From CBDFNN01 sp965250215 (GTDB lineage: Bacteria > Bacteroidota > Rhodothermia > Rhodothermales > DATKEJ01), in NCBI GenBank assembly GCA_965250215.1, contig CBDFNN010000004.1, positions 4,154,001-4,218,000 on the forward strand: DNA of 64,000 nucleotides, in the 5' to 3' direction. This document shows positions 1-8,504 of this stretch, piece after piece (within the stretch, counting starts at the first letter, position 1; every line of letters starts with the position of its first letter). The notes under the pieces are model-generated. The model did not search any database. It was not told the DNA's origin and saw only the letters and a program-made list of their open reading frames with translations. The position numbers and the translations under genes were made by a program.

Positions 1-1161
1 CTTCTTTTGAAGCTCGGAGCGGATTTGATCAGGGTCAAGATTGATCGGAATGACATCTTTAAAGACGTTGAATATACTGTTCTTCAGGCAGAGCTTGATG
101 ACCTTGTCAAAATCGAGAGAAAAGCAGATTTTCCACGGATTGATCAATGGAGCGCATTCTTCCTCGGGTCCTTCCTTTTCGTTGCAAGGACAAGACATCA
201 TCGAGAGCTCTCGTATGCGTGCAACTCCAGATGTCTCGGCAATCAGCTGGATAAGATCGGATAGTCGAACTTCGGTTTTAAAATTCGCATTGGCTAGTTC
301 CTGATCTGTTATGAAGCCATGTTCAAGGACAGGACCGTTAAAGATCTCATCTGTTGGCTTTTCGTCCTCCATCAATTGGGATAGTGAATACCTCTGTATT
401 GAGGGAGATACGTGCTCTTGAATTTGGAAAAGAATATCGACTACTACATCAACGGCATTGGCAGACTTGTCAATCTCGATGTCACCGCAAACTTGAAACT
501 CAAACTCCCCCACTTCAGCGATCTGAACTAAGTCCTCACATAGGCATCGATTCGCATGGAAACGAGATCGTATCTCAGCTATGATTTCCTTTGTCCTCTG
601 TTTTCGGATTGGATCGGTCAGCTGTCGCTGTTGCAGATCACTATCCAATTCGAAGAAAACATCGTTCAATCCCTTTAGAATGAATTCGTCTTTCTTCTCG
701 TAATGGGGCAAAAGGTCTGCCGCATAGCTCAATTTCCCCATTGGGTCGCTTGCCGTTACCTCATCTTTGAGAGAAGAATGAACATGCACAAGAGATTTCC
801 TGTTTGGTCTTATGAATGCATTTTTCACTCCCGGAATGTCGACGAATATTTTTCGATAGTCGGACTCGGAAAGGGGAGCGCTTGTCAAGATTTCCCTTGC
901 ACTAGGAAAACTCTCTCGAAGTTCAGTCTTTGATTTGGAGGAAGCCATCAAATCCGGGATCGGTGCGGCGATCCTATTTCCCAGATCGGTTATCGCATAG
1001 CACAAAGATTCCAGAAAGGTGACACCTGGATCGTGTGCATTATAGTCCGTCCACAATTCACCAGACATAGTCTGGACATGCTTCAGTCCGAGCTCACGAA
1101 GATAGTCGAAGTCTCGGTCGTTCTTTGAATCGCTATGTTTGTTGATGGTCGGACTTTGCAT
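1..1161 (-). CDS. eCIS baseplate protein, Afp12-like (N-terminal part, runs off window)
   Basis: The reading frame opens with ATG at 1161 on the minus strand, 3 nt after the stop of the baseplate J gene, and stays open to the left window edge, so 387 codons are visible and the C-terminus is missing. Residues about 31-60 contain the motif SGELWTDYNAHDPGVTFLES followed by LCYAITDLG, which is typical of the large second baseplate protein (Afp12 position) encoded after Afp11 in Bacteroidota contractile injection systems. Near the visible end is a short cysteine cluster (CPCNEKEG then C). Its expected role is part of the baseplate wedge that holds the sheath and tube before firing. The position at the end of gp25-J order supports this. 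The full domain content cannot be judged because the gene is cut. Confidence 0.75.
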   Translation of the reverse strand, partial: MQSPTINKHSDSKNDRDFDYLRELGLKHVQTMSGELWTDYNAHDPGVTFLESLCYAITDLGNRIAAPIPDLMASSKSKTELRESFPSAREILTSAPLSESDYRKIFVDIPGVKNAFIRPNRKSLVHVHSSLKDEVTASDPMGKLSYAADLLPHYEKKDEFILKGLNDVFFELDSDLQQRQLTDPIRKQRTKEIIAEIRSRFHANRCLCEDLVQIAEVGEFEFQVCGDIEIDKSANAVDVVVDILFQIQEHVSPSIQRYSLSQLMEDEKPTDEIFNGPVLEHGFITDQELANANFKTEVRLSDLIQLIAETSGVARIRELSMMSCPCNEKEGPEEECAPLINPWKICFSLDFDKVIKLCLKNSIFNVFKDVIPINLDPDQIRSELQKK

Positions 1162-1164
1162 TTC

Positions 1165-4134
1165 TCAGCAGGTATTTGCCTCAGATATCAGATGTGAATC
1201 GGCGGGAACGAGCACGGCCATGGCATTTGAAGGCGAGATGCTTTTTTTGACTTCCCAGCTTTTGCCGGAGGGTTTGTGTGACATGGAGAAGTCCTCGACA
1301 TAGTCGAGATAATTCAAATTTTCGAGATAATTTATCGCGTCATAGATGTAGAGTTGATTGTCAAAGCTGATGTCAACATTCTCATCATGGACCCAGGGGG
1401 CAAGAAAACGAGTGATGTCTTCCTGGACCGTTGTCCTATAGAAGTTATAATCGTGGCCCGAGAGAAATCGAACCTTGAAGGTGAATTGAACCTCCTCATA
1501 GATTGGATTCAATACACCGAGTTTGACGTGCATCGACTGTCGGGAGGAGAGAAATGCATGGATCTCATCTCTTGTATTCTGACTCACTTGAGGCTTCAAT
1601 CGGAATGAAGAGCTCAGATCTGAAAGTCTCGGAATCACCACCACAGACACGCGTCCCGGAGCCATCTCGTCAACTTTGTCATTTTCGAACGAGCTGTGGT
1701 TGAGACATTTCGCTTTGAAAATATTTGGGAATTCTTGTAAAACGATGCGTTCAAAATCCCAAATCGAAGAGGCCCTGTCCTTGTGTCGCAATCGTTCAGA
1801 GATCCTGCGGTAGAACTCATCATCTTTCTCGGCAGGTTTTCCGGCGAATGAAGGATAAGGTTGGGAAACGGATTTTATTTTTGACTTTCGCTGAGCGAGT
1901 TGAGAAATACTAGCTGCCTCCAAACCGGTCTCGAGGTGCTCGAGACTATTCCTGTCATCTACAAAAGTCGCCCGATCTGCTTGGGCGTGAATATCAATAA
2001 ACCGACTGACACTATCCGCCTGCCTGAATAATTCGGCTCTTAGCCAAACCAAGGTTGAATCGAAGAGGAGGTGCTCCAAGCCTGTCTCTTTTGGCAAACT
2101 GAATGAAATGATTCCGGACTTAAGAAAGTTGTTGGTTTCGTTTCGGACGAGATCATTTTCTCCTAGTATCTGCCATTGATCATCATTAGTAAGAACCGAC
2201 CATCGTATATCTTCTCCTGGACCGAAACTACTATGCTCCGGATTTTCAGAACCTTCGGCCACCTGGAAGAGCAGGTTCACAACTTGCCTCGCTTTCGAAC
2301 CCTCTAGACCGATGTACATCTGATGTGTCGAAAATCTCGTCTGCATTGTGGCCACCTCTCCGAATTGCTTCGTTCCGAAGGGGCTTGCTTCATAAATTAG
2401 AACATCCCCTCCCACACTATCTGGGTCAGCAAAATTGACTGAGGCCTTTGCCGAGTAATTCAGCGAAAGTGAGTCGAGAAGCGGCGTATAAGGCTCATTG
2501 GGAAGATCATCGGGATTGACAGCATTCGGCGGGACCACTCCGGTTACAACCTGAACGTAGACCTTGCTATAGAGATGATGAAAGAACGACTCCGTAAGAC
2601 GCAGTTCAATCTCTCCCTTTCTTGCTGTCGGGTCAATATTTCCTAACTCAATTGAAGCACTGCTTGATGCGAATATTTCATAAGCGGCTTCTACATTGTT
2701 CGAATATTCAGACGACACCTCAACCCTTATTTCCTCATCAAGATTTAGAGGATCGGTGGATCGAAGGACCATTTTCATTACAAGCTCTTGAACACGATTT
2801 TTGTCTGCTACAGAGTTGTTTAGCTCGTCTAAAATGAGATCACTATAGGCGGAGTAGTGTAGGTCAAGGTCGGAAGGAATATCCAGCCACTTTAGATCTA
2901 GCGACAGACTTGAAAGGGATTTTCCATCTAACTCTCTCGCCTCAACAATGCAGGGTGAATTCTTTTTGGGTCTTGGCCCAAATGGCATAAACGGCTTGTC
3001 GATCGACTGCAATCCGAGCTCATTCCGGAGGATTAGATTTTTCAGCCCCCTCGCTGAAACGTCAAGGTCCAAGCTTTTCACGGAGAGATCTTGCAGGATC
3101 GAATAATTTTCAGGATTTGAGAAGCGGATCCGAAGGCTTGCTTTGATTGTATCGAGTCGGGCTAGGTGTACTTCTTCGCTGTATCCGACTATCGGATCAA
3201 AGTCCGCCGGAATGGAAATGCTCCAGACCTCATTAAGAGAACCAGAAACGGTAACCGCAAGGGGATCCGACCATGACTTCTCAAGAGAGAGTTCGGCAGA
3301 AATAGTGCCTCCCTTCAAATTCATTTTCTTCGACAGAGACCAGTTAAGCGTTATTTGTCTTTCTCCCTCTGACATTGAAAAAACATCGCTAGCAATCAAA
3401 AGACTCGGCAGCCATTTTGGCCATTGCTCCTCGTCGCCTTCGGTTGGCCATTCTTGCTGTCCAAAAGCCGACCAACTCAGATCGCCTTCTGACTCTATTT
3501 CTAAGCCATCTAGTTTCTTGGAATCGAGGGCGTACCTCAGGGATCCAGTGTTGTCCAAGAGAGCACTCTTAATAGATGCAACTTTTGCTGTATTGACGAC
3601 GGTTTTTTGGTCGATCTCATAAGATCTGAGTTTCCCCGAAGCGTCTTTTCCTGCCTTTAATCGACTCTTTTCCTCAACTAATTCGGAGTTCGCCGTCTTG
3701 GCGAGCTCGAAAATGAGGTGCACCGAATCAGGCGTGAAAGCACGTTTACTGAGCTTGAGAATTTCGGAAAAATAGAAGTCAAGGTGTCTCTTTGGAATCC
3801 CATTTAGGCTTTCCTGCGGAAATTCCAGTAGTTTCAGAAAAGCGACAAACAAGGCAAGATGAGGCTCTTTTGTCTCATCCTCACTTTCTGCAAGCAAAGC
3901 AGCGACATCTTCCTTTTCGACAAAGAAGTCATCCCAATCTCCAATAGCTTGATTGGAATCAGCCAAATCATAGTAGCTTATTAATGAAGCCAGATCCTTT
4001 GCAAAAACCAGCCAGTCCTCGCTACTCAACTCATGAAGTTTGACATTCTCAGGCAACAAATAGTCCAAGATTCTTTGTGACTGCTTAGTGCCTTCTCTTT
4101 GCAATGGGTTTCTATTTGCTAGAGTCTCACTCAA
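1165..4134 (-). CDS. eCIS baseplate J-like wedge protein, Afp11-like
   Basis: This is a 989-aa protein. The C-terminal third (about residues 755-960) looks like a gpJ/gp47-type baseplate domain: DEFYRRISERLRHKDRA and IVLQEFPNIFKAKCLN, then a beta-rich GRVSVVVIP segment and a terminal FDNQLYIYDAINYLENL segment. The long N-terminal part is poorly conserved and rich in beta strands, as in large Afp11 homologues. It starts with ATG at 4134 inside the stop of the gp25 gene (4-nt ATGA overlap), so the two are translationally coupled. In the particle it would form the wedge that links the central hub to the sheath. The family call rests on C-terminal similarity, size and gene order. Confidence 0.85.
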   Translation of the reverse strand: MSETLANRNPLQREGTKQSQRILDYLLPENVKLHELSSEDWLVFAKDLASLISYYDLADSNQAIGDWDDFFVEKEDVAALLAESEDETKEPHLALFVAFLKLLEFPQESLNGIPKRHLDFYFSEILKLSKRAFTPDSVHLIFELAKTANSELVEEKSRLKAGKDASGKLRSYEIDQKTVVNTAKVASIKSALLDNTGSLRYALDSKKLDGLEIESEGDLSWSAFGQQEWPTEGDEEQWPKWLPSLLIASDVFSMSEGERQITLNWSLSKKMNLKGGTISAELSLEKSWSDPLAVTVSGSLNEVWSISIPADFDPIVGYSEEVHLARLDTIKASLRIRFSNPENYSILQDLSVKSLDLDVSARGLKNLILRNELGLQSIDKPFMPFGPRPKKNSPCIVEARELDGKSLSSLSLDLKWLDIPSDLDLHYSAYSDLILDELNNSVADKNRVQELVMKMVLRSTDPLNLDEEIRVEVSSEYSNNVEAAYEIFASSSASIELGNIDPTARKGEIELRLTESFFHHLYSKVYVQVVTGVVPPNAVNPDDLPNEPYTPLLDSLSLNYSAKASVNFADPDSVGGDVLIYEASPFGTKQFGEVATMQTRFSTHQMYIGLEGSKARQVVNLLFQVAEGSENPEHSSFGPGEDIRWSVLTNDDQWQILGENDLVRNETNNFLKSGIISFSLPKETGLEHLLFDSTLVWLRAELFRQADSVSRFIDIHAQADRATFVDDRNSLEHLETGLEAASISQLAQRKSKIKSVSQPYPSFAGKPAEKDDEFYRRISERLRHKDRASSIWDFERIVLQEFPNIFKAKCLNHSSFENDKVDEMAPGRVSVVVIPRLSDLSSSFRLKPQVSQNTRDEIHAFLSSRQSMHVKLGVLNPIYEEVQFTFKVRFLSGHDYNFYRTTVQEDITRFLAPWVHDENVDISFDNQLYIYDAINYLENLNYLDYVEDFSMSHKPSGKSWEVKKSISPSNAMAVLVPADSHLISEANTC

Positions 4135-4559
4135 ACCAATTGCACCTGGACTATTTCGCTACCCTCTTCCCGATAGAAGGGATAGACCATGTTGAATCGA
4201 GAATTAGTGGACCTGACTATATATTCGATTTCGATCATCACTCGGCCCTCAACGATGGCTGAATCATCGATGGAAACAGAACTAAGTTCTATCCTAGGTT
4301 CGTGATATAGAATCGCCGTTTTGACAAGATCAATCAGGATATTCCGCACCGTCAAATTGAAGGTCTCGAAGATCATTGCGTCTAGATTGCAACCAAATGA
4401 TGGTCGCATCACACGTTCGCCTTTCACCGTCCCTAGGAGAATTTCCAAACTCCGCTCTATATCCAATCGGTCGCTAGTCATGTCGACTGAAGCATTCGCC
4501 TTACTGAAGCTGACTGGAAATCCCCAACCTCGTCCTGTAAATGTTCTTTCGGTGTTCAT
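4131..4559 (-). CDS. eCIS baseplate gp25/GPW family protein, Afp9-like
   Basis: This 142-aa protein has the gp25 lysozyme-like baseplate fold signature: GRGWGFPVSF at the N-terminus, IERSLEILLGTVKGERVMRPSFGC at about 32-55 (the conserved R-P-x-F-G-C element) and an EPRIELSSVSI segment near residue 92. In T4 and Afp particles gp25 sits at the hub-wedge junction and nucleates the sheath. The gene lies directly after the PAAR gene (1 nt between stop and start) and overlaps the J gene by 4 nt. Length matches the family (about 130-150 aa). Confidence 0.92.
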   Translation of the reverse strand: MNTERTFTGRGWGFPVSFSKANASVDMTSDRLDIERSLEILLGTVKGERVMRPSFGCNLDAMIFETFNLTVRNILIDLVKTAILYHEPRIELSSVSIDDSAIVEGRVMIEIEYIVRSTNSRFNMVYPFYREEGSEIVQVQLV

Positions 4560-4560
4560 T

Positions 4561-4851
4561 TTATCCTATTAAAACCGTTGGTTCACCCCCTAGAATCGTT
4601 CCGCCGTGGGCCGTAGAATCTCCCAGCCGCGCCGCAGGCATCCCGCTTATCAAAACAGTGGAGGATCCGGCAATGATCGAATCTGGTGGTCCAACACAGA
4701 TCACCATATCTCCCATCCTCGCTGCAGGCATTCCACCAATAAGGACCGTTGGCGAACCCGGCGGAAGAATCGGTCCTCCTACATGAGGAACCGTTCCAGT
4801 TGTCATTGGACAGACATGAAAATCAGTGATACGTGCTGCCGGCATTCCCAT
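4561..4851 (-). CDS. PAAR-domain spike tip protein, Afp10-like
   Basis: This is a 96-aa PAAR protein. It begins MGMPAARITD and carries three related copies of the PAAR repeat: MPAARITD, GGMPAARMGD and SGMPAARLGD, each preceded by a turn such as PTVLIG or STVLIS. HVCP (residues 12-15) and later Cys/His positions could supply the metal site at the cone tip. PAAR proteins cap the VgrG needle and sharpen it for membrane piercing. The gene sits 2 nt after the spike gene and 1 nt before the gp25 gene. Proteins of this length carry no toxin extension, so cargo is not delivered as a PAAR fusion here. Confidence 0.95.
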   Translation of the reverse strand: MGMPAARITDFHVCPMTTGTVPHVGGPILPPGSPTVLIGGMPAARMGDMVICVGPPDSIIAGSSTVLISGMPAARLGDSTAHGGTILGGEPTVLIG

Positions 4852-4853
4852 AA

Positions 4854-6602
4854 TCAGTTAATTTGCACAATCCCACCTGAGATTGTGGTTGAACCAGATC
4901 CTTTGAGCTCGGCCGTCGCACCTTCAAGAGCGAGTGCAATCGAGGCCTTCGATTCGAAATTGAGCGACTCCATTTTGACATCTCCCTGAGCCGCCTTCAA
5001 AATGATGTCTTTTGCGCTTTCAATGGTTATTCCGTCATCATCGAGCTTGACGATATTGCCCGAACCATCCTTCAGCTCAATGCTACTTGAGTCGTCGGAC
5101 ATGACGAGTTCGCGACCAGAAGGGAGAGAAACTTTAACGCTTTTCTCATCATCGTTCACGAGGAAAGTAATTTCACTTCTTGTCACCCAACCTTTCTCAT
5201 GATTATCATCGCTTGCCGGAATAGGTGAAGGAAGATTTCCGCTGTTCAATGCACCTAGAACGATGGGGTGATTGGGATCGTCATTTACAAATCCAACAAC
5301 AACCTCGTCACCAATCTCGGGACGTATAGCTATTCCGCGGGACTCTCCAGCTCCCCAATTGGCAAGCCTGGCCCAAATCCCTTGATCATCGGCCGCAACG
5401 ATGGGAAGATTGACCAGTATTCTTTCGTCGCCTGCTGGATCGTCTTGTAGTTGTGTCACGACGCCGAGATGCAAGCCTGAGATTGCGGGCAATAGACCCG
5501 CGGCCGCTTGCGATGTGACGGGATAGCTTTGTGTAAAGGACTCCGTGCTCAAACCAAATTGAACATCCACCAACCAGTTTCCACCAGAAATATCATGGCG
5601 AACCGCACTCACAAATGCCTTTCCACTAAATCGCTCACCTAAGCCCTGAAGCTCTATAACTTTCCCCGCGGAAATTTCAGGGATACCTTGAAATCTCGCC
5701 CGACCTTGGATTTTGGCTAGCTCATGACGCATCCTTCTAGCATCAGCCCACTTCTGCAATAGCTCATCGAGTTGTTTTGCAGAGTCATAAAGGACGAGTC
5801 CATCATTCCCGTAGACTTCGCTAAGTTCATCGAATGCCATGTTTCCCGGTGTGACTACGTCTGAGGCTTTAGCCTCAACTTCGCTCAGCTCAGTTTTGGA
5901 ATAGTCCCAGGTCCGTGCAAGAACAGAGCTGACCTGATCAGAAGCATCCATCTCGGCATCAAAAGACAACAAGCTTGATCCAAAGATGACAGCTTGGCTT
6001 ATATCCTGTGTAAAATCTGGAGGTGCAATTTTTACTGAGTCATGGTCGGCAATGAGGAAATAACCGTTCTGCTCAGCTCTCGAAATGAGGAAATCCCAAT
6101 CGCTCGATTGAAATTGCAGCATCTCCGTCAAATTCACGCTGGTCGATTCCAGCTCGGCATCGATTCCGTACTCACCTAAAATGCTCGTCCAAATATCTGA
6201 TTCCGTTTGGTCATAGAAATATCTGCTCTTGGCGATCTGAGTCATCTTCGCGACTTCGTGCTGACACTCGACTGTTAGATAGGACTGACCATCGATGCGC
6301 ATCGAGATGCTCTGTTTGGTTACGATGCCTTTGAAGATGATTTCTTCATCGGAATGATATCCTGCGTGTATATCAATCTCCTTGCCGGGAGTGAAAAAGT
6401 CTCCTGAACTCACCTCGAAATTTTGATCGGCCGGGCTACCATCGATGATGATGAGCTTCGCTTTTGGTACTCTGTTCAACTCTTGCCAACAGGTGATGCT
6501 CTTGACCGAAATGGTAGTGGGTATCTTTTCTCCAGAGCTCATCACGGTGAAGGTGACGCTATCTGCCGACTGAGCTGTTTGTATAATTTGTTGCTCAGCC
6601 AT
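4854..6602 (-). CDS. eCIS central spike, VgrG/gp27-gp5-like, Afp8-like
   Basis: This 582-aa protein has the VgrG architecture. Residues 1 to about 365 form the gp27-like hub, including SDWDFLISRAEQNGYFL, the usual phage late-control motif. Residues about 378-465 form the gp5 OB-fold (GVVTQLQDDPAG, then GDEVVVGFVNDDPNHPIVLG). The C-terminal 110 residues are a beta-helix of short valine/aspartate repeats such as IELKDGSGNIVKLDDDGITI and GDVKMES. It would form the trimeric needle base at the tube end, topped by the PAAR protein encoded just downstream. Its first codons overlap the end of the Afp7-like gene by 8 nt. No effector extension is visible after the beta-helix. Confidence 0.95.
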   Translation of the reverse strand: MAEQQIIQTAQSADSVTFTVMSSGEKIPTTISVKSITCWQELNRVPKAKLIIIDGSPADQNFEVSSGDFFTPGKEIDIHAGYHSDEEIIFKGIVTKQSISMRIDGQSYLTVECQHEVAKMTQIAKSRYFYDQTESDIWTSILGEYGIDAELESTSVNLTEMLQFQSSDWDFLISRAEQNGYFLIADHDSVKIAPPDFTQDISQAVIFGSSLLSFDAEMDASDQVSSVLARTWDYSKTELSEVEAKASDVVTPGNMAFDELSEVYGNDGLVLYDSAKQLDELLQKWADARRMRHELAKIQGRARFQGIPEISAGKVIELQGLGERFSGKAFVSAVRHDISGGNWLVDVQFGLSTESFTQSYPVTSQAAAGLLPAISGLHLGVVTQLQDDPAGDERILVNLPIVAADDQGIWARLANWGAGESRGIAIRPEIGDEVVVGFVNDDPNHPIVLGALNSGNLPSPIPASDDNHEKGWVTRSEITFLVNDDEKSVKVSLPSGRELVMSDDSSSIELKDGSGNIVKLDDDGITIESAKDIILKAAQGDVKMESLNFESKASIALALEGATAELKGSGSTTISGGIVQIN

Positions 6603-7290
6603 TACTAGTCTTTGCTATGGGAGGAAATAGTATTCGCTGACCTTGCGTTAATCGGCGGAAGCTATAAAGTCGGTTTACTCTCGCTACCTCGATATAGTGG
6701 CGTGAATCGCCGTAGATGCGACTGCACATGAGAGGTAGGGTGTCTCCCTCTTTCGCAATGCGCACATGACTTAGATCTGGCGAACTCTTGTTCTCCTCTG
6801 CTACCCTGAGACTATCTTCTTTGAACTCCCGGAAACTGCATTTAAGATTGGCTCTTAGCGCTTTCCCTTCTCGATTGAAAAGCTTGTACTCGACATCGAG
6901 TTTTTCCATCTGACACTTAAATATCAAACTTCCCCAACAGAGCTTCAGATATCGAGGCTTATGAATCTCACCTTCAAAATCGAGTGTGACTTTTCTGAAA
7001 AGAGCTATGTCATCTTCTACTCCATTTTCCGAGTCGCTTTCATTTCCAAGGGCGCCCGTTCTATCCAAGAGGAAGTCAAATCCCAGAGTAACTGGCTCCG
7101 TTTTTTCGTGATTAGATCCGTTCGCGCTTGTACCTGGCGCCTGCTCTTCAGAAAAGTTGATTGTCGTACTCTGAGTGTAGTTCTCAGGATTAACATGGAC
7201 AATGAATGGCCCTGCGTCCTTGAGCTCATCCTCAAATTTCGGATCAGAGAAGGACTGAATGATCATCTTGTCGTTCAGAGTGATACTCAT
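6595..7290 (-). CDS. eCIS Afp7-like baseplate protein with LysM-like C-terminus
   Basis: This 231-aa protein occupies the Afp7 position between the small DUF5908 gene and the spike gene. Residues about 20-160 form the Afp7/gp53-like part (PFIVHVNPENYTQSTTINF and LGFDFLLDRTG). The C-terminal about 50 residues are LysM-like: EGDTLPLMCSRIYGDSRHYIEVARVN, then a GQRILFPP ending. In Afp and PVC particles this protein clamps the spike to the first tube ring, and the LysM-like domain packs against the baseplate rather than binding peptidoglycan. The gene begins immediately after the stop of the DUF5908 gene. Confidence 0.9.
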   Translation of the reverse strand: MSITLNDKMIIQSFSDPKFEDELKDAGPFIVHVNPENYTQSTTINFSEEQAPGTSANGSNHEKTEPVTLGFDFLLDRTGALGNESDSENGVEDDIALFRKVTLDFEGEIHKPRYLKLCWGSLIFKCQMEKLDVEYKLFNREGKALRANLKCSFREFKEDSLRVAEENKSSPDLSHVRIAKEGDTLPLMCSRIYGDSRHYIEVARVNRLYSFRRLTQGQRILFPPIAKTSNG

Positions 7291-7458
7291 CTATCTCTCT
7301 TTTTTTCGTTCAAGAATTTCCATCACAGCCTCGACACACTTCTGAACAAGTTCATCTTGCTTGCCTTTCGATTTTGCACCAGCCCTTGACTCGGACGAGC
7401 CCGCATCTTCATCCTTGATGTTGATCTTTATGTGTAGTTGGTTAATTTGAACAGGCAT
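7291..7458 (-). CDS. DUF5908-type small eCIS protein, Afp6 position
   Basis: This is a 55-aa protein starting at the ATG at 7458 (MPVQINQLHIKINIKDED). I chose this start over one 93 nt further upstream because family members begin MPVxIxxLxIK, and the longer form would overlap the upstream tube gene with non-family sequence. The N-terminus is a beta strand pair, the centre is a low-complexity Ser/Gly/Lys linker, and the end is a charged helix (QDELVQKCVEAVMEILERK). It lies between the Afp5-like and Afp7-like genes, where eCIS clusters carry the small Afp6 protein. The precise role is unproven. Confidence 0.75.
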   Translation of the reverse strand: MPVQINQLHIKINIKDEDAGSSESRAGAKSKGKQDELVQKCVEAVMEILERKKER

Positions 7459-7495
7459 ATTTGCAGAATTCTTTGGTCCGTGTGTGTCCCGGGAA

Positions 7496-7942
7496 CTAGG
7501 CTTTTTTCGCGGTGAAATAGCGATAATGGAGTTCAAGAGATTCGATGGCAATGGCGCTCTGCTCAGCGTTCAAATCGCTGACACTCCATTTCTTGGGCCA
7601 GGCATGAACGACATTCCAAGTGAATAAAGGGTCTCCCTCTTCATTGAGCATGACGATGTCAAGTGTAAGAGGCTCAATTATCGTCGACTCGAATGCATCT
7701 GTACACCATTTTATGAGAGTGGAATCCGAAACGAGTCCACGTTTCAAAGTTAAATCGCCGTATTTGGCCCTCGTTGGCAAGACGTGTTCAAATCGATTTT
7801 CACCACCCTCGGCAACACTTTCCGTCTGCATCTCGACGGAGAGTCCGGCTACGGACTGAAATCGAACATCAGCTTCATTCAGTTTCAATCCGTTGAATGA
7901 AACCTTGAAATAGAAACTGACTGGAGGATATGTTGTGATCAT
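7496..7942 (-). CDS. eCIS inner tube initiator, gp19-like, Afp5-like
   Basis: This is a 148-aa member of the T4-gp19/tail-tube family: YPPVSFYFKVSF near the N-terminus, FQSVAGLSVEMQTES, KYGDLTLKRGLVSDSTLIKW and a C-terminal IAIESLELHYRYF strand. It is the second of two tube paralogues in the operon. The gene next to the Afp6/Afp7 genes usually encodes the tube-initiator ring (Afp5) that mates with the spike, and the upstream copy the bulk tube. The assignment as initiator rests on this order. A structured 113-nt gap separates it from the bulk tube gene. Confidence 0.9.
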   Translation of the reverse strand: MITTYPPVSFYFKVSFNGLKLNEADVRFQSVAGLSVEMQTESVAEGGENRFEHVLPTRAKYGDLTLKRGLVSDSTLIKWCTDAFESTIIEPLTLDIVMLNEEGDPLFTWNVVHAWPKKWSVSDLNAEQSAIAIESLELHYRYFTAKKA

Positions 7943-7981
7943 GTTATGGCCCTTCTGACTTGTCTAGCTAATGCCGTATAA

Positions 7982-8038
7982 GGCTTTCTTGGCAAACTGA
8001 CTTGTCCTGCCGGATCTAGTTAGATCAGCCAGAAAGCC
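7982..8038 (-). promoter_or_regulatory. Nested hairpin between the two tube genes
   Basis: The arms GGCTTTCTTGGC (7982-7993) and GCCAGAAAGCC (8028-8038) pair over about 11 bp with one bulged base. Inside the loop GATCTA and TAGATC form a second 6-bp stem. On the minus-strand transcript this lies between the stop of the major tube gene and the start of the Afp5-like gene. No U-run follows, so it is not a standard terminator. It could act as a partial attenuator, or as an mRNA-stabilising 3' end that lets sheath and tube outnumber baseplate proteins. That role is inferred. Confidence 0.5.
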
Positions 8039-8055
8039 AGCTATTTTGATGCTTC

Positions 8056-8487
8056 TTAGGCGTACTCTATGGCTAGACCCTCATGGACGAGCTCCATGCT
8101 TTCGATGGCGATTTCGTTGCCGTCGCTTTTTAGGTCCGTGCTCTGAATCTTGATCGGCCACGCTGACTTCACCTTCCAGACAACTGTTGGTTCATGCTCT
8201 TCATTCAACAGGGTAATCGTAATGTCTCGACGATCAATAGTGTTCAACTTGACGGTATTAAACCAGTCGTAGTATTCGTTATCACTTTTGAATGAGCCGC
8301 GCTTAAGCGTGATGTTGCTAAACTTCTGAAGGCCCGGCATTTTAGTTTTATGATATTCGGGGCTAGCACCATGTCGATATTCTATCGGCTCTATTTCCAT
8401 ATCCAAACCAGAGACTTCTGTGAAGCCAATTTTTGTAGCTCCCCACTGGACCTGGAAATGAAATTTTACTAATGGATATTCGTTCAT
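8056..8487 (-). CDS. eCIS major inner tube protein, gp19-like, Afp1-like
   Basis: This is a 143-aa T4-gp19-like tube protein: YPLVKFHFQVQWG, FTEVSGLDMEIEPIEYRHG, PGLQKFSNITLKRGSF and a C-terminal EIAIESMELVHEGL. These are the closest matches in the window to the canonical bulk tube protein that polymerises into the hollow inner tube. It starts 17 nt after the second sheath gene. The following structured gap may limit read-through to baseplate genes. Confidence 0.93.
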   Translation of the reverse strand: MNEYPLVKFHFQVQWGATKIGFTEVSGLDMEIEPIEYRHGASPEYHKTKMPGLQKFSNITLKRGSFKSDNEYYDWFNTVKLNTIDRRDITITLLNEEHEPTVVWKVKSAWPIKIQSTDLKSDGNEIAIESMELVHEGLAIEYA

Positions 8488-8504
8488 TGGATTGGTCGTT
8501 TAGA

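Noticed and set aside
1..1161. Treating the left edge as noncoding
   Set aside because: The minus-strand frame is open over all 387 codons and carries a clear baseplate motif; it is only missing its stop.
7459..7551. Longer N-terminus for the DUF5908 gene
   Set aside because: The extension overlaps the upstream tube gene and does not resemble the family, whose members begin MPVxI.
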